Shown: positions 46,952-58,300, numbered from the stretch's first letter. The stretch: DNA of 64,000 bases from Noviherbaspirillum humi (GCF_900188095.1 NZ_FZOT01000015.1:1-64000), one strand, 5' to 3'. Numbers and translations: made by a program. The notes: generated by a model not told the origin, from the sequence alone.

Positions 46952-47866
46952 TTAAAAAAGTGGCAGCGCTTCCGGGCTGTGGTCGCGCAGCGCTCGCTTG
47001 GCGGCAGCGAATTCGGGAAACACTGATTGCACCGTGGCCCAGAAGCGCGGGCTGTGGTTCATCTCGCGCAGGTGCGACAGCTCGTGCGCGATGACGTAGT
47101 CGATCAGCGGCGGGGCGAAATGGATCAGGCGCCAGTTCAGCCGGATGCGGCCATCCGAGGTGCAGGAACCCCACTGGGTCGCGGCCGAGGACAGCGCGAA
47201 CTGGCGATAGGTCACGCCCAGCTTTTCCGCATACACCGGCAGGCGTTCGGCAAAGATGCGCTTGGCTTCCGATTGCAGCCAGCCCTGCACCCTATCCTTC
47301 AGCTGCTGCTCGCCCGCTTCCGGCGGCAGGCAGACCGTCAGGCGTGCCGCTTCCGCATCGAAGGCGATGCCGGTGCCCAAAGCCGGTATCACCTGCAGCA
47401 CGATGTCGCCGCCGAGATAGGGCAGCTTGGCGCCGTCCTGCCAGACCATCGGCGCCTGCAGCCGGCGCGCGGATCGCTCGCGCCGCTCGGTCAGCTTGGC
47501 GAAGATCCAGCGCTGCTTTTCTTGGATGGCGCCTTCGATCTCGGCGATCGTCACCCAGCGCGGGGCGGTGATGCGCAAGCCGTCGTCGTCGATGAGGAAG
47601 CCGATTGAACGGCGCTTGGAGCGCAGCAGCCGGTATTCGAGGATATGGCTGCCGACATGGATGCGGCGGCGCGGCGTGCTCGAGGCAGTCGTGCCGGGCG
47701 TCGGACCAGGGAAGAGTGTCGGCGTCCCGGGCGAGACGGAGCGCGGCGTCTCATGCTTCGGAGCCGGCCTGTCCACCGGGCGCTGCGGGTTGCCCTCGGA
47801 GGGCGCGAAGTCCAGCCCGAGTGCAAGCTGTTGGGGTTCAGGCAGGATCTGACGAAGCAGCTTCAA
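46952..47866 (-). CDS. YgjP-like (DUF45) zinc metallohydrolase
   Basis: 304 aa. The first 70 or so residues are Pro/Thr-rich and low in complexity (for example [20 protein letters not shown]). The conserved domain follows, ending with the zinc site [19 protein letters not shown] and a [16 protein letters not shown] block. YgjP/DUF45 proteins resemble SprT and M48 peptidase folds, but the substrate is unknown. The start overlaps the plsC end by 29 bp. The N-terminal extension is unusual next to E. coli YgjP (about 167 aa). Confidence 0.88.
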   Translation of the reverse strand: MKLLRQILPEPQQLALGLDFAPSEGNPQRPVDRPAPKHETPRSVSPGTPTLFPGPTPGTTASSTPRRRIHVGSHILEYRLLRSKRRSIGFLIDDDGLRITAPRWVTIAEIEGAIQEKQRWIFAKLTERRERSARRLQAPMVWQDGAKLPYLGGDIVLQVIPALGTGIAFDAEAARLTVCLPPEAGEQQLKDRVQGWLQSEAKRIFAERLPVYAEKLGVTYRQFALSSAATQWGSCTSDGRIRLNWRLIHFAPPLIDYVIAHELSHLREMNHSPRFWATVQSVFPEFAAAKRALRDHSPEALPLF

Positions 47867-48623
47867 GATGGTTGGGCAGGTTGTCGATGGTGTAGATGCC
47901 GGGAGAAGAGATGACGCGCATTTCCGATTCTATCCAATTTTCCACCTGCTGCATGAGTTCGGCCGGCGTCAGGCCGGCTGACCGGATCGGCTTGCCGATG
48001 GAAACGGTGATCAGGCCGGGCTTCTTGATGAAGGGTTTCTTCGGCCAGCATTCGCCGGAATTGACCGCGATCGGGATCACCGGCACGCCGGCTTCCACTG
48101 CGAGGCGCGCGCCGCCGGTCTTGTACTTGCCCTTCAGGCCGACCGGGATGCGGGTGCCTTCCGGGAACAGCACCGGCCAGCGGCCTTCCTGCAAGCGCTG
48201 GCGGCCGAGTTCCACTACCTGGGCGAAGGCATCCTTGCCCTTGCTGCGGTTGATCGGGATCATGCGCAGCAGCGCAATGCCCCAGCCGAAGAAGGGCACG
48301 TAGTTGAGTTCCCTCTTGTAGACGAAGACCAGCGGCCGGGTCAGGTTGTAGCAAAGGAAAAGCGTTTCCCACGTCGACTGGTGCTTGCACAGCACGATGG
48401 CGGGTTCATCGGGCAGGTTTTCCTCGCCCTTGATCTGGTAACGGATGCCGCACACCAGGCGCGCCGCCTGGATGTTGAAACGGTTCCACAACACCGTCAT
48501 GTTGTAGTGCTGGCGGTAGGGCAGCAGGGCGAACAGGAAGCAGATCGGCGCCCAGATCGCGGTGGACAGCGCGAACAGCAGCATGAACACGCAGGAGCGC
48601 AGGTAAAGCAGAGGGGTGGACAT
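47838..48623 (-). CDS. plsC: 1-acyl-sn-glycerol-3-phosphate acyltransferase PlsC
   Basis: 261 aa with an N-terminal membrane anchor (about residues 10-35). The acyltransferase block I is CKHQSTWETLF, that is H-x4-E in place of the textbook H-x4-D. Block III is LFPEGTRIPVG and block IV is VIPIAVNSGECWPK. It makes phosphatidic acid from lysophosphatidic acid at the inner membrane. It follows gmhB by 32 bp in the glyQ-glyS-gmhB-plsC order common in betaproteobacteria. Confidence 0.93.
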   Translation of the reverse strand: MSTPLLYLRSCVFMLLFALSTAIWAPICFLFALLPYRQHYNMTVLWNRFNIQAARLVCGIRYQIKGEENLPDEPAIVLCKHQSTWETLFLCYNLTRPLVFVYKRELNYVPFFGWGIALLRMIPINRSKGKDAFAQVVELGRQRLQEGRWPVLFPEGTRIPVGLKGKYKTGGARLAVEAGVPVIPIAVNSGECWPKKPFIKKPGLITVSIGKPIRSAGLTPAELMQQVENWIESEMRVISSPGIYTIDNLPNHLEAASSDPA

Positions 48624-48655
48624 CTTGTCTCCGGAAACAGGGTCGGCGTGGCGGC

Positions 48656-49225
48656 TCAGACGGAAGGCGCGGGCTCTGCCCGCTTTTTCAGCAGCAGGTC
48701 GACCACGGCGGCGAGGTCGGCATGCACCTTGGTGCCGGGCGGCAGGCCGCCCTTGGCCTGCGTGGCTTCGCCCTTGCCGGTCAGGACCAGATAGGGAGCG
48801 CAGCCGGCGAGGAAGCCGGCCTGCAGGTCGCGCAGCGAATCGCCGACGTTGGGCACGCCCTTGAGGCTGACATCGAAGCGCTTGGCAATATCGAGCAGCA
48901 TGCCTGCCTTCGGCTTGCGGCAGGCGCAGTTGTCATCGGCCGCATGCGGGCAGAAGAAGACGGCGTCGATGTCGGCGCCGACCAGCTTGGCCGCCAGATG
49001 CATCTTCTGGTGGATGGCATTCAGGGTGAGGATGCTGAACAGCCCGCGCGCGATGCCCGACTGGTTGGTGGCCACCACCACCCGGTAGCCGGCCTGATTC
49101 AGGCGGGCGATCGCTTCCAGCGATCCGGGGATGGGAATCCACTCGTCGGTCGACTTGATGAACGCGTCGGAGTCATGGTTGATGACCCCATCGCGGTCCA
49201 GGATGATCAGCTTGCTGCGCACCAT
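48656..49225 (-). CDS. gmhB: D-glycero-beta-D-manno-heptose-1,7-bisphosphate 7-phosphatase GmhB
   Basis: 189 aa, HAD superfamily. Nucleophile and acid D10/D12 are in LIILDRDGVIN, motif II in ATNQSGIARG, the zinc-binding Cys/His loop in CPHAADDNCACRKP, and motif IV in VGDSLRDLQAG. It makes heptose-1-phosphate for ADP-heptose, the donor used by WaaC at the other end of the window. It starts one base after the glyS stop. Confidence 0.95.
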   Translation of the reverse strand: MVRSKLIILDRDGVINHDSDAFIKSTDEWIPIPGSLEAIARLNQAGYRVVVATNQSGIARGLFSILTLNAIHQKMHLAAKLVGADIDAVFFCPHAADDNCACRKPKAGMLLDIAKRFDVSLKGVPNVGDSLRDLQAGFLAGCAPYLVLTGKGEATQAKGGLPPGTKVHADLAAVVDLLLKKRAEPAPSV

Positions 49226-49226
49226 G

Positions 49227-51323
49227 TCATGCAGCCAGCTTCGAAATGTCGGCGACGCGGTTCATCATGCCGTGCAGGCCGGACAGCAGCGCCAGCCGGT
49301 TGTTGCGCAAACCTTCATCCTCGGCCATCACCATCACGTCGTTGAAGAAGGCGTCGACGTCGTTGCGCAGCCGCGCCAGGGTTTGCAGCGTGCCGGCGAA
49401 GTCGCCGGAAGCGAAGGCGGCATCGACGCGCGGCTTCACTTCCTGCATCTGCGCGAACAGGCTCTTCTCGGCGTTTTCCTGCAGCAGGCCGTTGTCGACA
49501 CGGTCGCCGGCAACGCTGGTTTTCTTCAGGATGTTGGTGATGCGCTTGTTGGCCGCCGCCAGGGATTCGGCTTCCGGCAGCGCGGCGAAGGCGCGCACCG
49601 CGTCCAGGCGCTCGATGATGTTGTCGAGGCGATCCGGCTGCTGCGCCACCACCGCCTCGATCTCGTTCTGCGCATAGCCGCGCTCGCGCAGCAAGCCGCG
49701 CAGGCGGTCGTGGAGGAAGGCGGTCAGCTCGGCGCCGGGCTGCCTGAAGTTGGCATTGCCGGCGAACAGGGCGGTAGCGCTGTCGATCAGGAAGGACAGA
49801 CCGAGCGGCAGGCGCTTCTCGATCAGCATGCGCAGCACGCCGAGGGCATGGCGGCGCAGGGCGAACGGGTCCTTGTCGCCGGTCGGCTGCAGGCCGATGC
49901 CCCAGATGCCGACCAGGGTTTCCAGCTTGTCGGCCAGCGCCACCACGGTGCCGGTCTGGGTTGCCGGCAAGGCGTCGCCGGCGAAGCGCGGCTGGTAATG
50001 CTCGAAGATGGCCAGGGCCACTTCCTCCGGCTCGCCGTCGTGGCGGGCGTAGTAGGTGCCCATGATGCCTTGCAGCTCGGGGAACTCGCCCACCATGTCG
50101 GTCAGCAGGTCGGCCTTGGCCAGCAGGGCGCCGCGCTCGGCCAGCGCCGCGTCGGCGCCCGTCCGGCCGGCGATGGCCCGCGCCAGCGCGCACAGGCGCT
50201 CGGTGCGCTGGGCCTGGGTGCCGAGCTTGTTGTGGTAGACCACATTGCCCAGGCCGAGCAGGCGCTCTTCCAGGCGCTTCTTCTTGTCCTGCTCGAAGAA
50301 AAACTTGGCGTCGGACAGGCGCGGCCGCACTACCCGCTCGTTGCCGCCGATGATGTGCCGCGGGTCCGTGGTCTCCAGGTTGGAGACGATCAGGAAACGC
50401 GAGCGCAGCTTGCCGGCGGCGTCGGTCAGGGCGAAGTATTTCTGGTTGGTCTGCATCGTCAGGATCAGGCACTCCTGCGGCACCGACAGGAAGATTTCCT
50501 CGAACGCGCATTCATAGACCACCGGCCACTCGACCAGTGCGGTGACCTCATCCAGCAGCGACTCCGGCATCAGCACGGTGTCGGCGCCAGCCTTTTCCAG
50601 CAGCGCGGCGCGGATCTTCTCGCGGCGTTCGGCGAAGGGCGCGATCACCTTGCCTTGGGATTGCAGCGCGGCGGCATAGTCGTCCGCCCCGGCAATCGTG
50701 ATCTCGCCGGCGGACAGGAAGCGGTGGCCGAGCGTGGTGCGGCCGGCTTCCAGGCCGAGCAGCGACAGCGGCAGCACGTCTGCGCCATGCAGCGCGATCA
50801 GCTGGTGCACCGGGCGCACGAACTGCACCGTCTCGCCATCCGGGCGCTGGTAGCTCATCACCTTCGGGATCGGCAGCTTGGCAATCGTTTCTTCGAGCGC
50901 CGCCTGCAGGCCGGCATGTAGCGCCGAACCCGGCGCGGTGTAGCTGTAGAACAGGCTTTCCGCCTTGCCATCGATGGCGCGTTCGAGCTGTTCCAGCTTG
51001 ATCTCGCCCACGCCGATGTTCTGCGCCATGGCACCCAGTTTCTTCATCAACGGCGCCGTCGGATTGCCGCTGGCGTCGAGGCCCACGGAAACCGGCAGCA
51101 CCTTTTCCCGCATCGCCTTGTCGGGCGAGCTGGTGCGCACGTCGGTGATGGTCACCGCCAGGCGGCGCGGCGTGGCGAAGGAAGTAACGATCGAGCCCGG
51201 CTCGACGAAGTCGCGCGCCTTGAGGGCATTGAAGATGCCGCTGGCGAAGGCGTCGCCCAGCTTGGCGAGCGCCTTCGGCGGCAATTCTTCGGTCAGCAGT
51301 TCTACTAGCAGTGTCTGGTTCAT
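49227..51323 (-). CDS. glyS: Glycyl-tRNA synthetase beta subunit
   Basis: 698 aa, as expected (E. coli 689). It begins [24 protein letters not shown], the family start, and ends in the helical anticodon-binding domain ([20 protein letters not shown]). It recognises tRNA-Gly in the alpha2-beta2 enzyme with GlyQ. It lies 45 bp after glyQ. Confidence 0.97.
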   Translation of the reverse strand: MNQTLLVELLTEELPPKALAKLGDAFASGIFNALKARDFVEPGSIVTSFATPRRLAVTITDVRTSSPDKAMREKVLPVSVGLDASGNPTAPLMKKLGAMAQNIGVGEIKLEQLERAIDGKAESLFYSYTAPGSALHAGLQAALEETIAKLPIPKVMSYQRPDGETVQFVRPVHQLIALHGADVLPLSLLGLEAGRTTLGHRFLSAGEITIAGADDYAAALQSQGKVIAPFAERREKIRAALLEKAGADTVLMPESLLDEVTALVEWPVVYECAFEEIFLSVPQECLILTMQTNQKYFALTDAAGKLRSRFLIVSNLETTDPRHIIGGNERVVRPRLSDAKFFFEQDKKKRLEERLLGLGNVVYHNKLGTQAQRTERLCALARAIAGRTGADAALAERGALLAKADLLTDMVGEFPELQGIMGTYYARHDGEPEEVALAIFEHYQPRFAGDALPATQTGTVVALADKLETLVGIWGIGLQPTGDKDPFALRRHALGVLRMLIEKRLPLGLSFLIDSATALFAGNANFRQPGAELTAFLHDRLRGLLRERGYAQNEIEAVVAQQPDRLDNIIERLDAVRAFAALPEAESLAAANKRITNILKKTSVAGDRVDNGLLQENAEKSLFAQMQEVKPRVDAAFASGDFAGTLQTLARLRNDVDAFFNDVMVMAEDEGLRNNRLALLSGLHGMMNRVADISKLAA

Positions 51324-51368
51324 AAGGTCATCGGGCGGTAGCCGCCATGTTGTTCTTGGTGCGCCGGC

Positions 51369-52280
51369 TCAGGCGGCCTGGCGCGCGTCGCCGCACATCG
51401 GGAAGCCGAGCTTCTCGCGCGACTCGAAATAGGCCTGGGCCACGGCGCGGGACAGGTTGCGGATGCGGCCGATGTAGGCGGCGCGCTCGGTCACCGAGAT
51501 GGCGCCGCGGGCATCCAGCAGATTGAAGGTGTGGGCAGCCTTCAGTACCATCTCGTAGGCGGGCAGGGCCAGCGGCACTTCCATCAGGCGCTTCGCTTCG
51601 GATTCGTAGTTGCCGAACAGGGAGAACAGGAACTCGGTGTTGGAGTGCTCGAAGTTGAAGGTCGACTGCTCGACTTCGTTCTGGTGGAACACGTCGCCAT
51701 AGGTCAGGCGCTTGGTGATGCCGTTCTCCTCCCACTCGGTCCACACCAGGTCGTAGACGTTTTCCACGCCCTGCAGATACATCGCCAGGCGCTCGATGCC
51801 GTAGGTGATCTCGCCCAGCACCGGCTTGCAGTCGAGGCCGCCGACCTGCTGGAAATAGGTGAACTGGGTCACTTCCATGCCGTTGAGCCAGACTTCCCAG
51901 CCGAGTCCCCAGGCGCCGAGGGTCGGGTTTTCCCAGTCGTCCTCGACGAAGCGCACGTCATTCTGCTTCAGGTCCAGGCCGAGCGCCTGCAGCGAGCCGA
52001 GGTACAGGTCGAGGATGTTTTCCGGCGCCGGCTTGAGCACCACCTGGTATTGGTAGTAGTGCTGCATGCGATTCGGGTTCTCGCCGTAGCGGCCGTCCTT
52101 GGGGCGGCGCGACGGCTGCACATAGGCGGCGCGCCAGGGTTCCGGGCCGATGGCGCGCAGGAAGGTGGCGGTATGCGAGGTGCCGGCGCCGACTTCCATG
52201 TCGTAGGGCTGGAGCAGGGCGCAGCCTTGCGCGTCCCAGTATTCCTGGAGCTTGAGAATGACTTGTTGAAATGTCAGCAT
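51369..52280 (-). CDS. glyQ: Glycyl-tRNA synthetase alpha subunit
   Basis: 303 aa from [20 protein letters not shown], the start used by close relatives; an ATG 11 codons upstream at 52313 is possible, and neither has a strong ribosome-binding site. Class II synthetase catalytic subunit with [34 protein letters not shown] and [21 protein letters not shown]. It charges tRNA-Gly with GlyS. Confidence 0.96.
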   Translation of the reverse strand: MLTFQQVILKLQEYWDAQGCALLQPYDMEVGAGTSHTATFLRAIGPEPWRAAYVQPSRRPKDGRYGENPNRMQHYYQYQVVLKPAPENILDLYLGSLQALGLDLKQNDVRFVEDDWENPTLGAWGLGWEVWLNGMEVTQFTYFQQVGGLDCKPVLGEITYGIERLAMYLQGVENVYDLVWTEWEENGITKRLTYGDVFHQNEVEQSTFNFEHSNTEFLFSLFGNYESEAKRLMEVPLALPAYEMVLKAAHTFNLLDARGAISVTERAAYIGRIRNLSRAVAQAYFESREKLGFPMCGDARQAA

Positions 52281-52332
52281 GTTGGATTTCTGGCCGGCGG
52301 CGGTGCCGGCCATGGTGAGAGGTGGGTTTTTG

Positions 52333-53937
52333 CTAAACCTGTGATTCTAGCGGTTTTTGCCCGGCTTTAAGCGATTCACGGCTGCCTGCGCCGCCGTTGT
52401 CAGGCTGGCCGCCGGTGCGGCGACCGATCGCGCAGGCGAACACCAGCGCCAGCAGCGCCAAGGTCACCGGCAGCTTGTTGCCGAAGTAGATATAGGGCGT
52501 GATGCCGGCATGGCCCTGGACCGAGGCCGACAGCACGCCGCGCACGAAGGGCGGCAGCTGGGCCTGCACCCGGCCCTTGGGATCGATCACCGCCGTCATG
52601 CCGGTATTGGTGGAGCGCAGCATCGGCCGCCCGGTTTCCAGTGCCCGCATCTGCGAAATCTGCAGGTGCTGCGGCAGCGCCACGGAATCGCCGAACCAGG
52701 CGATGTTGGAGACGTTGAGCATCATCGTCGGCTGCGGCAGGTTGGCGAAATAGCTCTGCGCGATCTGGCCGGCGATCTCCTCGCCGAACAAGTCCTCGTA
52801 GCAGATGTTGGGCAGCACCCGCTGGTCCTTCACCGCGAACGGTTTCTGCACCGCGGCGCCGGGCGTGAAGTCGCCGAGGGGGATGTTCATCATGTCGACG
52901 AACCAGCGCGCCCCCGGCGGAATGAACTCGCCGAAGGGCACCAGGTGATGCTTGTCGAAGCGGTAGGCCGGCAGCGGGGCGAAGGGCGCGATGCCGATCA
53001 CGCTGTTGGCGTAATTGGTCGGGCTGTCGTTGACGGCGATGCCGAGGGCGATGCTGCTGCCCGATTGGCGCGCGAATTCCGCCAGCTTCGGCAGGTAGTC
53101 GGCGGGCACGTTCTTCAGCAGCATGGGCAGCGCGGTTTCCGGCGTGGCGATCAGGTCGGCCGGACGCTGGCGGATCAAATCGTCATACAACTGCAGCGTG
53201 GCCTGCAGCTGCTCCGGCGCGAACTTCATTTCCTGCGGCACATTGCCCTGCACCAGGCGCACGCTGATCGGCTGGCCGCTGGGCCGGGTCCAGTCGACGA
53301 GCTTGAGCAGCGGACCGGCGGCCAGCAGCACCACCGGCAGCGCTACTGCCGTCCGTGCCCCGGCAAAGGCGACCAGCCCGCCGGCGATCAGCGCCGATAC
53401 CCAGGCCAGGCCGTAGACGCCGATGACCGCCGCATAGCCGGCCAGCGGACTGTTGCTGTGCGCATAGCCGGAGCTGACCCAGGGGAAGCCGGTAAACAGC
53501 CAGCCGCGCACCCACTCCGCCAGCGTCCACAGGGACGGCAGGAGCAGGACCAGCAGGTTCGCCGGGCCCGCCGTCCAGCGCCGCGCCAGCCAGGTGGCGC
53601 CGGCCATGGCGAAGGCGACATAGGCGCTCAATCCCGCTGCGAGCAGTGCGACCGCCAGCACCGACATCCACGCCGGCATGCCGCCGTAATCGTGCATGCT
53701 GATGTGCAGCCAGTGGAAGCCGGCCGCCAGCCAGCCGAAGCTGTAGGCCCAGCCGAGCAGCGCGCTGCGGCGCGGTGCGACCTGGTGACGCACCATCCAG
53801 AACAGCAGCGCGAGCGTCAGGATCTGCAGCGGCCAGGCGCCGAAAGGGGCGAAGGAAAGAATGTTGAGCGCGCCGGCGATGCACAGCATCAGGGGCGCGA
53901 GCGGCGAGGTTTGCAGGAAAGCGGTGGGCGTCTTCAC
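52333..53937 (-). CDS. lnt: Apolipoprotein N-acyltransferase Lnt
   Basis: 534 aa. Seven or so membrane helices in the first 210 residues precede a nitrilase-like periplasmic domain. The catalytic triad is E267 (ATPETALPM), K329 ([13 protein letters not shown]) and C379 ([10 protein letters not shown]), all near the E. coli numbering. It adds the third acyl chain to lipoproteins. It is last of the miaB-ybeZ-ybeY-corC-lnt group, the same order as in E. coli. Confidence 0.96.
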   Translation of the reverse strand: MKTPTAFLQTSPLAPLMLCIAGALNILSFAPFGAWPLQILTLALLFWMVRHQVAPRRSALLGWAYSFGWLAAGFHWLHISMHDYGGMPAWMSVLAVALLAAGLSAYVAFAMAGATWLARRWTAGPANLLVLLLPSLWTLAEWVRGWLFTGFPWVSSGYAHSNSPLAGYAAVIGVYGLAWVSALIAGGLVAFAGARTAVALPVVLLAAGPLLKLVDWTRPSGQPISVRLVQGNVPQEMKFAPEQLQATLQLYDDLIRQRPADLIATPETALPMLLKNVPADYLPKLAEFARQSGSSIALGIAVNDSPTNYANSVIGIAPFAPLPAYRFDKHHLVPFGEFIPPGARWFVDMMNIPLGDFTPGAAVQKPFAVKDQRVLPNICYEDLFGEEIAGQIAQSYFANLPQPTMMLNVSNIAWFGDSVALPQHLQISQMRALETGRPMLRSTNTGMTAVIDPKGRVQAQLPPFVRGVLSASVQGHAGITPYIYFGNKLPVTLALLALVFACAIGRRTGGQPDNGGAGSRESLKAGQKPLESQV

Positions 53938-54078
53938 TCTGGAACGATGGGCGCCGTCGACGGCAGAAGTGGCAAAGCGCCCACTATAGCGCGACTGGCG
54001 CCATCATTCTTGCGGATGATCGGCTGGAAGCAGGTGCCGGCCGCATGTTGGAACGGCCGACGCTTCGGGCAGGAACGC

Positions 54079-54969
54079 TCAGGAATTGCCGGATGCAACC
54101 AGTGGCTGGGTTTCCAGCTTCTCCACCAGCAGCAGCTGCACCTGGCGGGCATCGGCGCGCAGCACCTCGAAGCGCAGGCTGCCGATCTCGAAGGCTTCAC
54201 CTTTCTGCGGCACGCGGCCGAGATGGTGCGCCACCAGGCCGCCGACGGTATCGACATCCTCGTTCGGCAACTGGCTGCCGAATACCTCGTTGAAATGCGC
54301 GATCTCAGTCAGTCCGCGCACCCGCCAGCGCTGGCGCGGGCTGCCGTCGCGCAGCGGCAGGATGTGGTCGGCATGCTCGTCGAGGTCGTACTCATCCTCG
54401 ATGTCGCCGACGATCTGCTCCAGCACGTCCTCGATGGTGATCAGGCCCGACACGGCGCCGTATTCATCGATGACGATCGCCATGTGGTTGCGGTTGGCGC
54501 GGAAGTCGCGCAGCAGCACATCCAGGCGCTTGGTTTCCGGAATGAAGATGGCTGGGCGCAACATCTGCCGCAGGTCGAAGGATTCGTCGGCGTAGCAGCG
54601 CAGCAAGTCCTTCGCCAGCAGCACGCCGACCACCTTGTCGCGGTCGCCGTCCACGGCGGGGAAGCGGGAATGGCCGGTCTTGAGCAGCATCGGCAGCCAT
54701 TCCTTGATCGGGCGGGTGATGTCGACCACGTCCATCTGGGCGCGGGGCAGCATGATGTCGCCGGCGGTCAGGTCGGCCACCTTGAATACGCCCTCGATCA
54801 TCGCCATGGCATCGGCGTCGATCAGGCTGCGCTCGTGGGCATCGTGCAGGATTTCGAGAATTTCGCTCCGGTTTTCGGGTTCCGGGGAAATCAGGGCGGT
54901 GAGACGTTCGATCAGCGAACGTTGGGGTTTGGCATCAAATAGTCTGACACCACTAGGGTGATCTTGCAT
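54079..54969 (-). CDS. corC: CorC/YbeX-type CBS-domain protein
   Basis: 296 aa from MQDHPSGVRLFDAKPQRSL. A soluble protein with a CBS pair (about 70-190, containing DIMLPRAQMDVVDI, GHSRFPAVDGDRDKVVGVL and DEYGAVSGLITIEDVLEQIVGDIEDEYD) and a C-terminal CorC/HlyC domain with VDTVGGLVAHHLGRVPQKGE. Linked to magnesium and cobalt efflux and to ribosome maintenance in E. coli (YbeX). It lies between ybeY and lnt. Confidence 0.94.
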   Translation of the reverse strand: MQDHPSGVRLFDAKPQRSLIERLTALISPEPENRSEILEILHDAHERSLIDADAMAMIEGVFKVADLTAGDIMLPRAQMDVVDITRPIKEWLPMLLKTGHSRFPAVDGDRDKVVGVLLAKDLLRCYADESFDLRQMLRPAIFIPETKRLDVLLRDFRANRNHMAIVIDEYGAVSGLITIEDVLEQIVGDIEDEYDLDEHADHILPLRDGSPRQRWRVRGLTEIAHFNEVFGSQLPNEDVDTVGGLVAHHLGRVPQKGEAFEIGSLRFEVLRADARQVQLLLVEKLETQPLVASGNS

Positions 54970-55062
54970 ATGGCGTGAGCCGTAGTTTCGAAGGTCTATA
55001 GCATACAGCAATTGGACCATGGTGCACGGCGGCGGTTGCGCCGCCTTCTGCAGCAGGTCAAT

Positions 55063-55527
55063 TCAATCCTGATGTTGGTATGGATTTGGAAATCCCAAGC
55101 TTTCCAGGATTTCAACTTCCAGTCCTTCCATCTCTTCCGCTTCCTCGTCGGTCTCGTGGTCGTAGCCCTGCGCATGCAGCACGCCATGGACCACCAGGTG
55201 CGCCGCATGGTGTTCCAGCGGCTTGCGCTGCTCCTGCGCCTCGCGCTGCAGCACGTCGGTGCAGAGGATGATGTCGGCCTGGGTGACTTCGCTGTCCTCG
55301 TCCTCAGTGTAGGCGAAGGTGAGCACATTGGTGGCGTAGTCCTTGCCGCGGAAGTCGCGGTTGAGGGTCTGTCCTTCCTCGGCGTCGACGAAGCGGATGG
55401 TAAGTTCGGCCGGCGCGAACAGCGCCGCCTTGATCCAGCGCCGGAGATCTGCGGCGGGCACCTGAGCCTTGAGGCGCGGATCGGGATACTGCACGGAAAG
55501 CGTGAGCTTATTTTTTGGTGGTGGCAT
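55063..55527 (-). CDS. ybeY: Endoribonuclease/rRNA maturation factor YbeY
   Basis: 154 aa from [16 protein letters not shown]. The zinc site [15 protein letters not shown] is complete, with three metal His residues; [19 protein letters not shown] is the other conserved block. It is needed for 16S rRNA 3' processing and ribosome quality control. It overlaps the end of ybeZ by 20 bp. Confidence 0.95.
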   Translation of the reverse strand: MPPPKNKLTLSVQYPDPRLKAQVPAADLRRWIKAALFAPAELTIRFVDAEEGQTLNRDFRGKDYATNVLTFAYTEDEDSEVTQADIILCTDVLQREAQEQRKPLEHHAAHLVVHGVLHAQGYDHETDEEAEEMEGLEVEILESLGFPNPYQHQD

Positions 55528-56599
55528 TGCGGAGGACGGCGGTGCGCGGCGGGGTCGCGGCATCATAGGCATCGACGATGCGCGCCACCAGCGGATGGCG
55601 CACCACGTCGGAACTGTCGAAACGGGTGAAGGAAATGCCGCGCACGTTGCCGAGAATCTTCATGGCATCGACGAGGCCGCTCTTCTGGGTGCGCTGCAGG
55701 TCGATCTGGGTGATGTCGCCGGTCACCACCGCCTTGCTGCCGAATCCGATGCGGGTGAGGAACATCTTCATCTGCTCCGGCGTGGTGTTCTGCGCCTCGT
55801 CCAGGATGATGAAGGCATGGTTCAGTGTGCGGCCGCGCATGTAGGCCAGCGGCGCGATCTCGATCGCCTGCTTCTCGAACATCTTCTGCACCCGGTCGAA
55901 GCCCATCAGGTCGTACAGGGCGTCGTAGAGCGGGCGCAGGTAGGGATCGACCTTCTGCGCCAAGTCCCCCGGCAGGAAGCCTAAGCGCTCGCCGGCTTCC
56001 ACCGCCGGGCGGGTAAGCACGATGCGCTTGATGGCGTCGCGTTCCAGGGCATCCACCGCGCAGGCCACGGCCAGATAGGTCTTGCCGGTGCCGGCCGGGC
56101 CGATGCCGAAGCTGACGTCGTGCTCCAGGATCGAGCGGATGTACTGGCTCTGGTGCGGCGTGCGGCCGCGCAGGTCGCTGCGGCGGGTCTTGAGCACCGG
56201 GTCGGGAATCTCTTCCTCGCCGGCATCTGCGCCGCCTTCCTCGTCGCCCTTGGCCGGCTTCGCGGCCTTCGGCGCCGGGGCGCCGCCGGCACGCTGTTCC
56301 ACCAGCGCCAGCTGTATGTCTTCAACCGAGATCGGCTCGTCGGCTGTCTCGTAGAACTGCTCCAGCAGTTCGAGCGCCTTGGGCGCATTGCCGCCGCCGA
56401 TGACGAACTTCTCCCCGCGGCGGAAGATGGTGACATCCAGCGCCGCCGAGATCTGGCGCAGGTTTTCATCCATCGGTCCGCACAGGTGGGCGAGACGCTT
56501 GTTGTCGACGGGGTCGGGAAGGAATTGCAGGGGCTGGGCGTGGGCGGAGGTCTTCAAAATGGGATCGGTAAAGGGACTCGGGTAGTCGCTAAGATTCAC
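55508..56599 (-). CDS. ybeZ: PhoH-family ATPase YbeZ
   Basis: 363 aa. An N-terminal KH-like segment (about 35-100) is followed by a charged Ala/Lys/Glu/Gly-rich stretch (about 103-133), then the PhoH ATPase domain: Walker [13 protein letters not shown], Walker [17 protein letters not shown], and [11 protein letters not shown]. It works with YbeY in RNA metabolism. Its start overlaps the miaB stop by 4 bp. The low-complexity insert is longer than I would expect for the family. Confidence 0.94.
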   Translation of the reverse strand: MNLSDYPSPFTDPILKTSAHAQPLQFLPDPVDNKRLAHLCGPMDENLRQISAALDVTIFRRGEKFVIGGGNAPKALELLEQFYETADEPISVEDIQLALVEQRAGGAPAPKAAKPAKGDEEGGADAGEEEIPDPVLKTRRSDLRGRTPHQSQYIRSILEHDVSFGIGPAGTGKTYLAVACAVDALERDAIKRIVLTRPAVEAGERLGFLPGDLAQKVDPYLRPLYDALYDLMGFDRVQKMFEKQAIEIAPLAYMRGRTLNHAFIILDEAQNTTPEQMKMFLTRIGFGSKAVVTGDITQIDLQRTQKSGLVDAMKILGNVRGISFTRFDSSDVVRHPLVARIVDAYDAATPPRTAVLRNATTKK

Positions 56600-57936
56600 T
56601 GTTTGATAACAAGTTCGCCGCGCAGCGAATGCGGGAAGGCCTTGACGATGTTGACATCGAGAATCTGGCCGATCAGCCGCGCGGCATTCGGGCCGCCGTC
56701 GAAGTTGACCACCCGGTTGTTCTCGGTGCGCCCCTGAAGTTCGCTCTCGTTCTTGCGGGAAGGCCCTTCGACGATGATGCGCTGCACCGTGCCGACCATG
56801 CTCTCGCTGATGCGGCGGACGTTGGCTTCGATGGTGGCCTGCAGGCGCATCAGGCGCTTCTGCTTGACCTCGTGCGGCGTGTCGTCCTCGAGGTTGGCGG
56901 CCGGCGTGCCGGGACGCGGGCTGAACAGGAAGCTGAAGCTGGAATCGAAGCCGACGTCCTCGATCAGCTTCATCAGCGCCTCGAAGTCAGCATCGGTCTC
57001 GCCCGGGAAGCCGACGATGAAGTCGCTCGACACGCAGATGTCGGGCCGCACCTCGCGCATGCGGCGGATCACCGACTTGTATTCGAGCGCGGTGTAGCCG
57101 CGCTTCATCGCCATCAGCACCCGGTCGGAGCCGTGCTGGGCCGGCAGGTAGAGATGGTTCACCAGCTTCGGCACCTTGGCATAGGTATCGATCAGGCGCT
57201 GGGTGAATTCCTTGGGATGGCTGGTGACGAAGCGGATGCGTTCGATGCCCGGGAACTCGGCGATGTACTCGATCAGCAGGGCGAAGTCGGCGATCTCGCC
57301 GTCGGCCATCTGGCCGCGATAGGCATTCACGTTCTGGCCGAGCAGGGTGATTTCCTTCACGCCCTGCGCTTCCAGGCCGGCGACTTCGGCCAGCACGTCC
57401 TCGAAGCGGCGCGACACTTCCTCGCCGCGGGTGTAGGGCACCACGCAATAGCTGCAGTACTTGCTGCAGCCTTCCATGATGGAGACGAAGGCGGTGGCGC
57501 CTTCCACCCGCGCCGGCGGCAGGTGGTCGAACTTCTCGATCTCGGGGAAGCTGATGTCGACCTGCGGCCGGCCGCTGTCGCGGCGCCGGCGGATCAGGTC
57601 GGGCAGGCGGTGCAGGGTCTGCGGGCCGAACACCACGTCGACATAGGGCGCGCGCTTGACGATGGCCTCGCCCTCCTGGGAGGCGACGCAGCCGCCGACG
57701 CCGATCACCAGATTGGGGTTGATCGCCTTCAGTTCGCGCAGGCGGCCGAGGTCGGAAAACACCTTCTCCTGCGCCTTCTCCCGCACCGAGCAGGTATTGA
57801 GCAGGATGACATCGGCTTCCTCCGGCGTGTCCGCCTTGACCAGGCCGTCGGAGGCCTGCAGCACGTCGGCCATCTTGTCCGAGTCGTACTCGTTCATCTG
57901 GCAGCCGAAGGTTTTGATGAAGACTTTTTTCTGCAT
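56596..57936 (-). CDS. miaB: tRNA-2-methylthio-N6-dimethylallyladenosine synthase MiaB
   Basis: 446 aa from [20 protein letters not shown] radical-SAM methylthiotransferase: N-terminal cluster cysteines in [20 protein letters not shown] and [11 protein letters not shown]; the radical-SAM [15 protein letters not shown]; a C-terminal TRAM domain. It adds the methylthio group to i6A37, acting after MiaA, whose gene lies 0.7 kb away on the same strand. First gene of the ybeZ-ybeY-corC-lnt operon. Confidence 0.97.
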   Translation of the reverse strand: MQKKVFIKTFGCQMNEYDSDKMADVLQASDGLVKADTPEEADVILLNTCSVREKAQEKVFSDLGRLRELKAINPNLVIGVGGCVASQEGEAIVKRAPYVDVVFGPQTLHRLPDLIRRRRDSGRPQVDISFPEIEKFDHLPPARVEGATAFVSIMEGCSKYCSYCVVPYTRGEEVSRRFEDVLAEVAGLEAQGVKEITLLGQNVNAYRGQMADGEIADFALLIEYIAEFPGIERIRFVTSHPKEFTQRLIDTYAKVPKLVNHLYLPAQHGSDRVLMAMKRGYTALEYKSVIRRMREVRPDICVSSDFIVGFPGETDADFEALMKLIEDVGFDSSFSFLFSPRPGTPAANLEDDTPHEVKQKRLMRLQATIEANVRRISESMVGTVQRIIVEGPSRKNESELQGRTENNRVVNFDGGPNAARLIGQILDVNIVKAFPHSLRGELVIKQ

Positions 57937-57985
57937 GGGATTCAATTCGTGAAATATCCGGCCGGACGGCCAATTGCCTGCCCGG

Positions 57986-58300
57986 CTACTTGGCCCGCGC
58001 CTCATCCGGCGTGAGGATCCACACGCGGTCGATCTCGCCGTGCGAATCTTCGGTATAGCGCACCGGCAGGTCGCTGCCGCGCAGCGAGGCCGGCATCTCG
58101 ATCAGATTGTCCTGGTTCCAGATGCGGGCGCCGGGCGCGAGCTGGCGTCTGTCGCTGTTGATCTGGATTTCCGGATACGGCGCGGGCGTCATCAGGCCGC
58201 GCTTGGTATTGGCCGGGAATGGACGCTGGTCGGTATCGGCCGACGCCATCGGACTCGTCAGCAGGCAGGCAAGCATGATCAGGAAACGCCGTATCGGCAT
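57986..58300 (-). CDS. Small exported hypothetical protein
   Basis: 104 aa with a signal peptide ([20 protein letters not shown], cleavage near SADT). The mature part is about 83 residues, with [23 protein letters not shown] and a C-terminal [21 protein letters not shown] do not recognise the family. It probably acts in the periplasm. It lies 49 bp upstream of miaB on the same strand. The clean signal peptide and compact composition support a real gene. Confidence 0.75.
   Translation of the reverse strand: MPIRRFLIMLACLLTSPMASADTDQRPFPANTKRGLMTPAPYPEIQINSDRRQLAPGARIWNQDNLIEMPASLRGSDLPVRYTEDSHGEIDRVWILTPDEARAK

Noticed and set aside
46386-46955. 189-codon frame over the 75-bp repeats and antisense to gloA
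   Set aside because: Its periodic peptide comes from the tandem repeat and the rest is antisense to gloA.
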